Source: Amycolatopsis sp. DSM 110486
GTDB lineage: Bacteria > Actinomycetota > Actinomycetes > Mycobacteriales > Pseudonocardiaceae
Direction of reading: 5' to 3'
Length of the DNA stretch: 64,000 nt
NCBI RefSeq assembly: GCF_019468465.1
Contig: NZ_CP080519.1
Coordinates: 3,921,001-3,985,000 of the forward strand
Part shown: piece after piece, positions 17,920 to 26,157 of the stretch
How the letters are laid out: each line of letters opens with the position of its first letter
Position numbering within the stretch: the first letter of the stretch is position 1
Notes under the pieces: model-generated
Told to the model about the DNA's origin: nothing
What the model saw: only the letters and a program-made list of their open reading frames with translations
Database searches by the model: none
Made by a program: the position numbers and the translations under genes

Positions 17920-19065
17920 ATGTCTGGACAACCGGCCGACCAACAGGTGCTGCTCGGGAGGCCGACAGTCGGCGAGGAGGAGCTGGCGGCGGTCGCCGAG
18001 GTGTTCCGCTCGGGCTGGCTCGCCGGCGCCGGTCCCGCGTGCCGCCGCTTCGAGGAGCGGTTCGCGCAGACCACGGGCACCGCGCACGCCCTGACCACCA
18101 GCAGCTGCGGCGCCGCGTTGTTCCTCGGCCTGAAGGTGCTCGGCGTGCGGCCGGGCGACGAGGTCATCGTCGGCGACTACACGTTCCCCGCCACCGGCCA
18201 CGCCGTGCTGCAGGCCGGCGCGAAGCCCGTGTTCGCCGACATCCGGCCGGACATCTTCAGCGCCGACCCGGCCGCGATCGAAGCCCTGATCACGCCGCGC
18301 ACGGTCGGCATCCTCGCCGTGGACGTCGCCGGTCTGCCGGGCGACTTCGACGAGTACCGCGCCATCGCCGACAAGCACGGCCTGTGGCTGTTCGAGGACG
18401 CCGCCTGCTCGGCCGGCGCCACGTACAAGACGCGCCCGGCCGGCAGCCTCGCCGACCTCGCCGCGTTCTCCTTCCACGGCCGCAAGGGCATCACCGCGGG
18501 CGAGGGCGGCGCGCTCGTCTCGAACCGCGAAGACCTCATCGCCCACGCGCGCAAGATGCACACCTACGGCATCGAGCCGGCCATCAGCCGCGAGGGCTCG
18601 GGCACGCTGCCGATCCCGGAGTTCCACGAGCTCGGCTGGAACTTCCGCCTGTCGGACATCCAGGCCGCGATCATGGGCGTGCAGCTCGACCGGCTGCCCG
18701 ACCTGCTCGCCGCCCGCCGCTCCGTGGCCAAGCGCTACCACGAGGTGTTCGCCGACGTCGAACAGCTCACCGCGCCCGTCGAGCTGCCCGACCGCGAGCA
18801 CCCTTGGCAGGCCTACCTGCTCACCGTCGCGCCTGAGGTCAGCCGCGACGCGCTGGCGTTGCGTATCCGCGAACAGGGCGTTCAGTGCAATTTCGGGACG
18901 TACGCTTCGCACCTGCAGCCGGTGTACGGCGAGCAGCAGCCGCTGCCCGTCTCCGCCGACGCGTTCCGCCGGCAGCTGGCGATCCCGATGCATGCGGAGC
19001 TGACTGAAGCCGAGGTGGACCGTGTGGTGACGACCGTGCGTGATGCCGTTCGCGCGCTCGGCTGA
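17920..19065 (+). CDS. DegT/DnrJ/EryC1/StrS-family sugar aminotransferase (first copy)
   Basis: 381 residues, the family length. Key features are GDEVIVGDYTFPAT (79-92), cofactor Asp160 in LWLFEDAACSAGA, and Schiff-base Lys189 in FSFHGRKGITAGEGG. These enzymes put an amino group on a keto-sugar nucleotide using glutamate. The start ATG follows GGAGCGGGG. It opens a rightward four-gene set with an epimerase/dehydratase, a glycosyltransferase and an acyltransferase, which suggests the product is an amino sugar later acylated. The sugar cannot be identified from sequence. Confidence 0.9.
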   Translation: MSGQPADQQVLLGRPTVGEEELAAVAEVFRSGWLAGAGPACRRFEERFAQTTGTAHALTTSSCGAALFLGLKVLGVRPGDEVIVGDYTFPATGHAVLQAGAKPVFADIRPDIFSADPAAIEALITPRTVGILAVDVAGLPGDFDEYRAIADKHGLWLFEDAACSAGATYKTRPAGSLADLAAFSFHGRKGITAGEGGALVSNREDLIAHARKMHTYGIEPAISREGSGTLPIPEFHELGWNFRLSDIQAAIMGVQLDRLPDLLAARRSVAKRYHEVFADVEQLTAPVELPDREHPWQAYLLTVAPEVSRDALALRIREQGVQCNFGTYASHLQPVYGEQQPLPVSADAFRRQLAIPMHAELTEAEVDRVVTTVRDAVRALG

Positions 19066-19112
19066 TGACCCGAAACCGACTGAAGATCGCCGACCGAGGA
19101 GAAGCAGCCACC

Positions 19113-20042
19113 ATGTCCGAGAAGAAGGTGTTCTTCACCGGCGGCGGTGGGTTCATCGCCGCGCACGTCATCCCGCTGCTGCTGGACGGCGGGTACACCG
19201 TCCGCATCTTCGACAACATGACCCGCGGCGACCGCGCTCGCGTGAACGAATTCGTGGCCACCGGCAAGGTCGAGCTGGTCGAGCAGGACGTGCGCTACGG
19301 CGGCGCGGTGCGCGAGGCCATCCGCGGCTGCTCGCACGTGATCCACTTCGCCACGGTCTCGATCAACAAGTCGATCGCCGACCCGCACGAGTCGATCGAC
19401 ATCAACATGACCGGCAACCACAACGTGTTCGCCGCGGCCGCCGACGAGGGTGTCGAGCGCCTGGTGTTCGCGTCTACCGCTTCGGTCTACGGCGAGCCCA
19501 AGCGCCTGCCGATGCACGAGGACGACGAGCTGCGCCCGCTCACGCCGTACTGCATCTCCAAGCGCGCCGGCGAGGACCTGCTGGGCTTCTACGAGCGCAC
19601 CAAGGGCCTGTCGTGGAACGCGCTGCGCTTCTTCAACGTGTACGGCCCGGGCCAGAAGATCGAGGCCTACTACACGTCGGTGATCAACCACTTCATCCAG
19701 CGCCTGCGCGCCGGCCAGCCGCCGATCATCGACGGCCGCGGCGACCAGTCGATGGACTTCGTGCACGTGTCGGACCTGGCCCGTTCGGTCGTCGCCGCGC
19801 TGGAGTCGGAGCAGTCGAACCTGCCGATCAACATCGGCACCGGCGTCGACACCTCGATCGCCACGCTGGCGAAGATCCTCATCGAGGCCGTGGGCGTCGA
19901 CGTGCAGCCGCAGTTCAACGAGCGTGACGTGCTCGTGTCGCGCCGGGCCGCGGACATCACGCGGGCCCGCGAGATGCTGGGCTGGGAGCCGACGATCTCG
20001 GTTGAAGAGGGCATGCGAGCCCTCGTCAGGGATTCCGAGTGA
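19113..20042 (+). CDS. NAD-dependent sugar epimerase/dehydratase (extended SDR)
   Basis: 309 residues. The N-terminal VFFTGGGGFIAAHVI is a nucleotide-binding GxxGxxG variant in which the last Gly is Ala. The catalytic set is S121/T122 with Y146-x3-K150 (TPYCISKRAG). ALRFFNVYGPGQ and the substrate-binding FVHVSDLARSVV are typical of UDP/dTDP-sugar 4-epimerases and 4,6-dehydratases. It acts on a nucleotide sugar in the cytoplasm. The ATG follows GAGGAG; the gene begins 47 bp after the aminotransferase and its stop lies 32 bp before the next start. Confidence 0.88.
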   Translation: MSEKKVFFTGGGGFIAAHVIPLLLDGGYTVRIFDNMTRGDRARVNEFVATGKVELVEQDVRYGGAVREAIRGCSHVIHFATVSINKSIADPHESIDINMTGNHNVFAAAADEGVERLVFASTASVYGEPKRLPMHEDDELRPLTPYCISKRAGEDLLGFYERTKGLSWNALRFFNVYGPGQKIEAYYTSVINHFIQRLRAGQPPIIDGRGDQSMDFVHVSDLARSVVAALESEQSNLPINIGTGVDTSIATLAKILIEAVGVDVQPQFNERDVLVSRRAADITRAREMLGWEPTISVEEGMRALVRDSE

Positions 20043-20074
20043 ATGCCACCGCGGGCCCAGCCCAAGGACGTGCG

Positions 20075-21271
20075 ATGCGCATCGCGGTGGTGAACAACTT
20101 CTTCCCGCCCCGTGTGGGCGGCAGCGCCCACATGTCGGCGTCGCTCGCGGGTGAGTACGCGGCGTCCGGCCACGAGGTCCTCGCGATCACGGCGGCCTAC
20201 GGCGACGCGCCGGCCGACGAACAGCGCGACGGCTACCGCGTCGTGCGGCTGCCCGCGGCGAAGATGCCGCAGCTCGGCCTGTCGATCGACTTCGACATGA
20301 GCTTCGCGTCGCTCAAGCCGGGCAACTGGCGGCGGGTGTGGAAGCTGCTGGACGAGTTCAAGCCCGACGCGGTGCACCTGCACGGCCAGTTCTTCGACCT
20401 GTCGTGGCTGGCCGGGTTCTACGCGAGGCGCCACAAGCTGCCCGTGCTGCTGACCATCCACACGCTCCTGATCAGCGAGAACAAGCTGTACTCGCGCGTG
20501 TTCCGGATACTCGACGCGGTGCTGGTCAAGCCCGTGCTCTCCTACATCCGGCCGCGCTACGTCATCCTCGACAAGCTCGGCGTGGACTACTGCGTCGAGC
20601 GCTACGGCACGAGCGACGCGAACTCCGAGTACTTCCCGATCGCCGTGGACACGGGGCACTTCGAAAAGCCGGTGACCAAGGACGTGCGCACGGAGCTGGA
20701 GGTGGGCGACGCGCCGCTGATCGTCTCGCTCGGCCACGTGATCCCGCTGCGCAACCGGCTGCCGCTGATCGAGTCGCTGCCCGCGATCCTCGACCGGCAC
20801 CCGGGCGTGCGCGTGGTGATCGTCGGGCGCGTCTACCACGACGCGTTCCTCAAGCGCGCCGAAGAGCTCGGCGTGGCGGAAGCCCTGGTCGTGACGGGTG
20901 CGGTGCCGAAGGAAGACGTGCCGGCGTACTTCGCCGCGGCCGACATCGTGACCCACGACCTCAACGGCGGCTGCGGCACCGCGTCGCTGGAGGCGATGCT
21001 GTCCGGCACGGCCACCATCGCGTCGGTCACGGAGGACAACTACCCGGGCATCGAGCTGCGCAACGGCGAGAACATCCTGCTCGTGCGCCCGGACGACGCC
21101 GAGGCCGTGGAGGCGACCGTGCTGTCACTGCTCGACGACCCTTCGCTGAGGGAACGGATAGCACAGCGGGAAAGCGCCATGGTCCGGGCCAATTTCGGCC
21201 TCGACGTGGTGGCCGAGGAACACCTGCGCGTGTTCACGAAGATGGTGGCGGGCGACGATGTTCTTCGATGA
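20075..21271 (+). CDS. GT4-type glycosyltransferase
   Basis: 398 residues, GT-B fold. The N-terminus MRIAVVNNFFPPRVGGSAHM is the usual GT4 opening, and the C-terminal domain carries PLIVSLGHVIPLRN and FAAADIVTHDLNGGCGTASLEAM with the family E-x7-E region. It would transfer a sugar from a nucleotide donor at the cytoplasmic face. The ATG at this position follows AAGGA at 6 nt. A GTG overlapping the upstream stop codon by 3 bp, 12 codons earlier, is an alternative start. Confidence 0.85.
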   Translation: MRIAVVNNFFPPRVGGSAHMSASLAGEYAASGHEVLAITAAYGDAPADEQRDGYRVVRLPAAKMPQLGLSIDFDMSFASLKPGNWRRVWKLLDEFKPDAVHLHGQFFDLSWLAGFYARRHKLPVLLTIHTLLISENKLYSRVFRILDAVLVKPVLSYIRPRYVILDKLGVDYCVERYGTSDANSEYFPIAVDTGHFEKPVTKDVRTELEVGDAPLIVSLGHVIPLRNRLPLIESLPAILDRHPGVRVVIVGRVYHDAFLKRAEELGVAEALVVTGAVPKEDVPAYFAAADIVTHDLNGGCGTASLEAMLSGTATIASVTEDNYPGIELRNGENILLVRPDDAEAVEATVLSLLDDPSLRERIAQRESAMVRANFGLDVVAEEHLRVFTKMVAGDDVLR

Positions 21272-21872
21272 CGACCGCAGCAACCGCCTGCGGCCGATGA
21301 TCATGAACGACCTCGTTTCGCAGTACCTGAACGACGCCGAGCGGGCGGCGTTCTACGGGCTGCCTTCGACGTGCCGCGTGCGCGAGCGCGTGAAGATCAT
21401 CAGCCCCGAGAACCTCACCATGGGCGAGCACTGCTGGATCGGCGAAGGCGCGGCCCTCGACGCGAGCGGCGGCCTGGAGATCGGCGAGCACACCAGCATC
21501 GGCCTCAACACGCTCATCTTCACGCACTCGAGCTGGCTCGCGAACATGACGCTGCAGAACCACTCCGGCAGCGACCTCATCGAGCGCAAACCCGTGAAGA
21601 TCGGCAAGGGCTGCTTCATCGGCGGCTTGGTCGTCATCATGGCCGGCGTGACGATCGGCGACTTCGCCACCGTGCAGCCCAACTCGGTGGTGGCCAAGGA
21701 CGTCCCGCCGCGCACCCTGGTCGCCGGCAACCCCGCGCGCGTGTTCCAGCGCTACGACGAGGAGTACATCCAGTCCGAAGTGGAGCGGGTGCGCGCGGAG
21801 AACGCCCGCCGCCGCGGCCTGTCGGACGACGCCTCCGGCTGGGGCTCCCCGGCCGGCGACTTCAGCGGGTAG
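21258..21872 (+). CDS. Hexapeptide-repeat (LbH) acyltransferase (first copy)
   Basis: 204 residues. The left-handed beta-helix hexapeptide repeats run from about 45 to 165: KIISPENLTMGEHCWIGEG, LEIGEHTSIGLNTLI, VKIGKGCFIGGLVVIMAGVTIG, then DVPPRTLVAGNPARVF. This is the NodL/LacA/maltose acetyltransferase type, which O- or N-acetylates sugars from acetyl-CoA as a trimer. A charged helical tail ends the protein. It overlaps the glycosyltransferase by 14 bp, so it is co-translated with it and probably decorates the same glycan. Confidence 0.85.
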   Translation: MFFDDDRSNRLRPMIMNDLVSQYLNDAERAAFYGLPSTCRVRERVKIISPENLTMGEHCWIGEGAALDASGGLEIGEHTSIGLNTLIFTHSSWLANMTLQNHSGSDLIERKPVKIGKGCFIGGLVVIMAGVTIGDFATVQPNSVVAKDVPPRTLVAGNPARVFQRYDEEYIQSEVERVRAENARRRGLSDDASGWGSPAGDFSG

Positions 21873-21944
21873 CTTTGAGGTGCCCGGTGAACGCGGACGG
21901 TAGTCTTGATCACTGTTCCGGTCACTGAAAGTGAAGGAGTTGCC

Positions 21945-22520
21945 ATGAGTGCCCTCGAGTGGCCTCACCACCTCCTGACCCTCGACGACTGGGCGGAACT
22001 TCCGGAGACCTCGGAGTTCCATGTCGAAGTCGTCGAAGGGGTTCTCGCTGTGTCGCCGCGCCCGCTCGTTTTTCACCAGCGTTCGATCTGGCGAGCTACG
22101 TACCTGCTGGACGAGCAGCTCGCACCAGACTTCGGTGCGGTCAATGAAGCAGAGCTGCTGCTCAACGAGGCTCCGCCTACCGTGCGTGTGCCGGATGTGC
22201 TGGTCGCTCCAGCTTCCGTACTCGACGAAAACCCAGCGCGAGTGCGTGCCGAAGATGCCCTTCTGGTCGTGGAGATCCTGCCCGAAGGCGCCAAGCGCAC
22301 CGACCAGGTCACCAAGCACTTCGAGTACGCCGACGCCGGCATCGAGCACTACTGGATCATCGACCTCGACGCGCCCATCAGCATGATCACCTATCGTCTT
22401 GTCGACGGCGACTACGAGAACTTCGGCGAGCACTCCGGCAAAGTCGAGCTCGACGTCGCGGGTATGCCCGTGGTGCTGGACCTGGACGCGCTCATCGCGG
22501 GTCGCGTGCAAAAGCTCTAG
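21945..22520 (+). CDS. Uma2-family (DUF820) restriction-endonuclease-fold protein
   Basis: 191 residues. The PD-(D/E)xK-type core is visible as TVRVPDVLV...ALLVVEILPEGAKRTDQVTKHFEYADAGIEHYWIIDL. Asp, Glu and Lys sit at the family positions, followed by the Uma2 hallmark YADAGIEHYW. Uma2 proteins are abundant in cyanobacteria and actinobacteria and are thought to be nucleases; their biological role is unsettled. The ATG follows AAGGAG at 5 nt. It has no obvious link with the glycan genes on either side. Confidence 0.85.
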   Translation: MSALEWPHHLLTLDDWAELPETSEFHVEVVEGVLAVSPRPLVFHQRSIWRATYLLDEQLAPDFGAVNEAELLLNEAPPTVRVPDVLVAPASVLDENPARVRAEDALLVVEILPEGAKRTDQVTKHFEYADAGIEHYWIIDLDAPISMITYRLVDGDYENFGEHSGKVELDVAGMPVVLDLDALIAGRVQKL

Positions 22521-22579
22521 CGGCGGCAACCTGACGTGCACCCAGCCGTCCCGTAGACGTGGAGATCGGGGGTTCGCGG

Positions 22580-23089
22580 GTGGCGCGCAGTGACGACGAG
22601 TTCGTCGAGTTCGTGCAGGCCTCGTCGAACCGGCTCACCCACGCGGCGTACCTGCTGACCGGCGACCGCCACCAGGCCGAGGACGCCGCGCAGACCGCCT
22701 TCACCCGCACTTACGCCGCCTGGTCGCGCGTGCGACGCAAGGACGCCTACGCGTACGCCCGGACCGTGCTGGTCAACCACGTGATCGACGGCTGGCGGCG
22801 CCCGCTGCGCGAGTACGCCTCCGAGGAAGTGCCGGAGCGGCCGACGAGCCAGGACGTCGCGCAGGCCGTGACGCAGCGCGAGTGGCTGACGTCCGCGCTG
22901 GCGCGGCTGACGGGCCGCGAACGGGCCGTGGTGGTGCTCAGGCACTTCTTCGACCTGCCGGAACAGGCGGTCGCCGATGAATTGGGCGTGTCGGTGGGTA
23001 CCGTCAAGAGCACGAACTCGCGGGCGCTCGCGAAGCTGCGGGTGGACGCCGGGCCGGAAGACGTGCTGATCGGAGGGAGCGGGCGGTGA
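22580..23089 (+). CDS. SigE-family ECF-like RNA polymerase sigma factor
   Basis: 169 residues. Region 2 is FVEFVQASSNRLTHAAYLLTGDRHQAEDAAQTAF...AYARTVLVN. Region 4 is LTGRERAVVVLRHFFDLPEQAVADELGVSVGTVKSTNSRALAKLR, with a clear helix-turn-helix. This is the actinobacterial SigE/ECF41-independent subgroup of small sigma-70 factors. The GTG chosen follows GGGGG at 7 nt; a GTG seven codons upstream is possible. Its stop overlaps the start of the next gene by 4 bp (GTGA), so the next protein is probably its regulator. Confidence 0.88.
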   Translation: MARSDDEFVEFVQASSNRLTHAAYLLTGDRHQAEDAAQTAFTRTYAAWSRVRRKDAYAYARTVLVNHVIDGWRRPLREYASEEVPERPTSQDVAQAVTQREWLTSALARLTGRERAVVVLRHFFDLPEQAVADELGVSVGTVKSTNSRALAKLRVDAGPEDVLIGGSGR

Positions 23090-23862
23090 ACGACCTCGAC
23101 AAGCTGCGCTCCGCGTTGCGCGAAGAGCCCGACCAGCCGTTCGCCGCGCCCGACCTGGGCCGGATCATCACCGAGGGCCGGCGCATCCGTCGACGGCGCA
23201 GGATCGCCACGGGTGCGGGTGCGGCCGCCGCGGTGGCCGCCGTCGTCGGGATCGTGTTCGGCGCCGTCGCTCTGCGTACGCCGGCGGAGCCGACGCAGGT
23301 GCCCGTCGCCGCGCCGCCGGCCCCGGCGACCAGCGGCCCGGTCGCGTCGGACGGCGCCCTGCCGACCACCTCGCCACCGCCGACGTCGGCGATCCACCAG
23401 GTGCCGAACTCGGCGACCCAGCCCTACGGCGACGTCATCCACACCGGCATCAAGACCGCCGCCGGCGGCGAGCTCGTCTTCTACGCGACCAAGATCGACG
23501 ACAACGCGGCCCTGCCCGACGTCCACTTCGGCATCATGGCCGCGGTCCAGACCAAAACCGGCTACCTGTCGCTCTACGCCAGCAACGAGATCCGCGGCGC
23601 CGATCGCTCGTTCGGCTTCCACGCCACCGCGGGCGGCATGGCAGCCAGCGGTACCTGGGTGCCCGTGTACGGCTATTTCTCCGGGCCTGCCGTGAAGATC
23701 GTCAGCACCGTGCACGGCAAGCCGGTGGTGGCGCAGACGGCGGCGTGGAGCGTGGACCCCCGCGTGGTCGTGTTCTGGTTCGACCAGCGCGAAGTGCCCG
23801 ACCCCGCCGTACTGACCCCGTTGGTCGCGTACGGCAAGGACGGCACCCGCCTCACCAAATGA
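23086..23862 (+). CDS. Membrane protein, probable anti-sigma partner
   Basis: 258 residues. A short acidic cytoplasmic N-terminus is followed by an arginine stretch (RRIRRRRRIATG), one membrane helix (about 42-62), a Pro/Ala/Thr linker and an extracytoplasmic domain of about 160 residues. It starts at a GTG overlapping the sigma-factor stop codon. No zinc HxxxCxxC anti-sigma motif is present, so the regulatory role rests on position and topology, which match proteins habitually encoded after SigE-family sigma genes. Confidence 0.65.
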   Translation: MNDLDKLRSALREEPDQPFAAPDLGRIITEGRRIRRRRRIATGAGAAAAVAAVVGIVFGAVALRTPAEPTQVPVAAPPAPATSGPVASDGALPTTSPPPTSAIHQVPNSATQPYGDVIHTGIKTAAGGELVFYATKIDDNAALPDVHFGIMAAVQTKTGYLSLYASNEIRGADRSFGFHATAGGMAASGTWVPVYGYFSGPAVKIVSTVHGKPVVAQTAAWSVDPRVVVFWFDQREVPDPAVLTPLVAYGKDGTRLTK

Positions 23863-23864
23863 CT

Positions 23865-23893
23865 CCGTCTTACCGAAAAACCGTCTTACCGAA
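23865..23893. repeat. 13-bp direct repeat between convergent genes
   Basis: CCGTCTTACCGAA occurs at 23865-23877 and again at 23881-23893. The second copy extends into a small GTCTT/AAGAC hairpin (23883-23896) just before the stop codon of the leftward gene. It is possibly part of a weak terminator. Confidence 0.45.
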
Positions 23894-23896
23894 GAC

Positions 23897-24853
23897 CTAA
23901 GCCGCGGCCTGCGTGAGCACCTGCGCCACCACGTGGTGCGACGGCAGGATCAGGTCGCGCTCCACGGCGGCGTCGATCTTGCCCTCGAGCAGGTCCAGGA
24001 ACCGGTCCAGCTGCGTGGCCAGCGGCTCGCGCGCGGTGACCAGCTCCGGGATCTCGATCACGGTCTGCTGCCGGTAACCGAGGCCGTCGGGCGTCACGGA
24101 GTCGTGCGACACGTGGCGGTAGATCGTCACGTCGCGGCGCAGCAGGTCGATCTCGATCAGCCGGTCCAGTTCGGACACGACCAGCGAACGCACCTTCTTC
24201 TGTCCCAGCCGCGAAGCCGACACCGTGGCCAGGCCGGTCGGGAACGACAGCACCGTCTCGATGGCGTCCTCCGCGCCCTCGACCGAGCTCGGGTGGAAAT
24301 AGCCGGCACCCGAGGTGACGCGGGCCGGCGTGGCGCCGCCGAAGAACTGGATCGCCAGGTCGACGTCGTGCACCAGCAGGTCCCACGCGACGCCGGTCTT
24401 GATGCGCGGCGCGTACGGGCCGTGGCGGCGTGCCATGAAATGCACCGGCTCGTTGACCAGCGCCCGCGCCGTCATCACGGCTGGGTTGTAGCGCTCGAGC
24501 AGGCCGCACATCAGCGGCACGTCCTTCTGCTCGGACAGCGCCACGATCTCCTGCGACAGCTCGAAGCTGTTGCACACCGGCTTCTCGACGAGCATCGGCT
24601 TGCCCTGGCCGAGGATCTCCTGCGCGAGGTCGTAGTGCACCTCGGTGGCCGACGCGAGCACCACGGCGTCCACATCGGACAGTGAGTCGAGCTCCGGCGT
24701 CCACTGCGTCTCGTAGCGCTCGGCGACGGCGCGGCCGGCTTCCTCGCGCGGGTCGATCACGCGGACGAGGTCCACGCGCTCGTTGGCCGCCAGCACGCGC
24801 GCGTGCAGCGAGCCCATGTTGCCCGTGCCGATCAGGGCGATGCGGTGGGTCAT
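23897..24853 (-). CDS. Gfo/Idh/MocA-family sugar oxidoreductase
   Basis: 318 residues. N-terminal Rossmann fold is RIALIGTGNMGSLHARVLAA; the family motif LVEKPVCNS (E-K-P) carries the catalytic Lys; C-terminal domain holds GVAWDLLVHDVDLAIQFFGG with the D-x-x-x-H type catalytic residues. Family members oxidise or reduce a sugar ring hydroxyl with NAD(P). Its ATG overlaps the stop of the DegT gene upstream by 4 bp. Together they form a 3-keto-sugar plus transamination pair like WlbA/WlbE or similar routes to 3-amino sugars; the exact substrate is inferred only loosely. Confidence 0.88.
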   Translation of the reverse strand: MTHRIALIGTGNMGSLHARVLAANERVDLVRVIDPREEAGRAVAERYETQWTPELDSLSDVDAVVLASATEVHYDLAQEILGQGKPMLVEKPVCNSFELSQEIVALSEQKDVPLMCGLLERYNPAVMTARALVNEPVHFMARRHGPYAPRIKTGVAWDLLVHDVDLAIQFFGGATPARVTSGAGYFHPSSVEGAEDAIETVLSFPTGLATVSASRLGQKKVRSLVVSELDRLIEIDLLRRDVTIYRHVSHDSVTPDGLGYRQQTVIEIPELVTAREPLATQLDRFLDLLEGKIDAAVERDLILPSHHVVAQVLTQAAA

Positions 24854-25956
24854 GCGCCGAGCACCTCGCGAACCGTTTCGATGATCTTGTCGAGCTGCGC
24901 GTCGGTCAGGTGCGGGTGCACCGGCAGCGAAAGCGCCTGCGCCGCGACGGCCGTGGCCACCGGGAAGTCGTTCACGTCGGCGCCCGGGATCAGCGGGTGG
25001 CCGCGGTAGCAGTCGTAGTCGAACACGATCTTGGGGTAGTAGATCCCGTTGCCGATGCCGCGCTCGGTGAGCGAGGCGGCCAGCTCGTCGCGCGAGAGCA
25101 TCGCGTGCGGGCCCACGAGCACGGTGTACTGGTGCCACACGTGCTCACGGCCCGGCAGCACCTGCGGGATGTCGAGGCCCGGCGTGCCCGCCAGCCCCTC
25201 CGACAGCCGCTTCGCGTTGGCCTGGCGGGCCGCGGTGAGCTGGTCGAGCTTCTCCAGCTGCGGGATGCCGACGGCCGCGTGCAGGTCTGTCATCCGGTAG
25301 TTGTGACCGGCCATCTCGTACTGGTAGCGGGCGCGCATGCCCTGGTTGCGCAGCACGCGCAGCTTGTCGGCCAGCACGTCGTCGTCGGTGGTGATCACGC
25401 CGCCCTCGGCGGTGGTCACGTTCTTCGTCGCGTACAGCGAGAAGCAGCCGATGCCGTACGAGCCGGCGGCGCGGCCCTCGAACGACGCGCCGACCGCCTG
25501 CGCCGAGTCCTCGATGACCTGCAGCCCGTGCTCGGCGGCGAGCGGGGCGAGCTTGCCCATGTCCGCCGTCTGGCCGTACAGGTGCACCGGCATCAGGACC
25601 TTGGTGCGGTCCGTGACGGCGGCGCCCACGGCGTCGGGGTCGATCGCGAAGTCGTCGCGCCGGATGTCGGCGAACCGGACGGTGGCGCCGGCCTCGAGGA
25701 TGGCGTTCAGCGTCGCGACGAACGTGAACGGCGTGGTGATCACCTCGTCACCCGGTGCCAGGTCCAGCGCCTGCAGTGAGGCGACCAACGCGGTGGTGCC
25801 GTTGTTCACGGCGATGGCGTGCTTCGTGCCCGCGACGTGCGCGAAGGCGTCCTCGAAGCGCTTGACCATCGGCCCCTGTGCGATGGCGCCGGATCGCAGC
25901 ACCTCGACGACGAGGTCTTCCGCGTCACGGACGTCGACCACGGTAATGGGGATCAT
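24850..25956 (-). CDS. DegT/DnrJ/EryC1/StrS-family sugar aminotransferase (second copy)
   Basis: 368 residues. Motifs are GDEVITTPFTFVAT (69-82), Asp150 in LQVIEDSAQAVGA and Schiff-base Lys178 in CFSLYATKNVTTAEGG. The YATKN form is typical of sugar 3- or 4-aminotransferases such as WbpE, and differs from the HGRKG of the other copy, so the two probably act on different sugars or positions. It overlaps the dehydrogenase gene by 4 bp. It is divergent from the acyltransferase/ACP operon across about 200 bp that must hold both promoters; I could not pick out clear promoter elements there. Confidence 0.92.
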   Translation of the reverse strand: MIPITVVDVRDAEDLVVEVLRSGAIAQGPMVKRFEDAFAHVAGTKHAIAVNNGTTALVASLQALDLAPGDEVITTPFTFVATLNAILEAGATVRFADIRRDDFAIDPDAVGAAVTDRTKVLMPVHLYGQTADMGKLAPLAAEHGLQVIEDSAQAVGASFEGRAAGSYGIGCFSLYATKNVTTAEGGVITTDDDVLADKLRVLRNQGMRARYQYEMAGHNYRMTDLHAAVGIPQLEKLDQLTAARQANAKRLSEGLAGTPGLDIPQVLPGREHVWHQYTVLVGPHAMLSRDELAASLTERGIGNGIYYPKIVFDYDCYRGHPLIPGADVNDFPVATAVAAQALSLPVHPHLTDAQLDKIIETVREVLGA

Positions 25957-26157
25957 CGGCAGTCTCTCTCGGCAGGCGATTTCGATGCGTCCGGTACAGT
26001 GCAGTGCGCTCAGGCCGCGAGGCCGGAGAGCCGCCGGTTCTGCGCCCGGCCGCCCTGCGTGAACGCGGGCCACACGTTACCGGGCGCCGCCGCCTGCCCC
26101 AGACCCCAGGCCGCTCGGACCCGACAGCGGTAAAACGAAACGGAACGGATCACCAGC

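Noticed and set aside
21945..22520. Uma2 gene as a transposon remnant or restriction system
   Set aside because: No terminal repeats, transposase or methyltransferase is adjacent; it looks like an ordinary stand-alone Uma2 gene.
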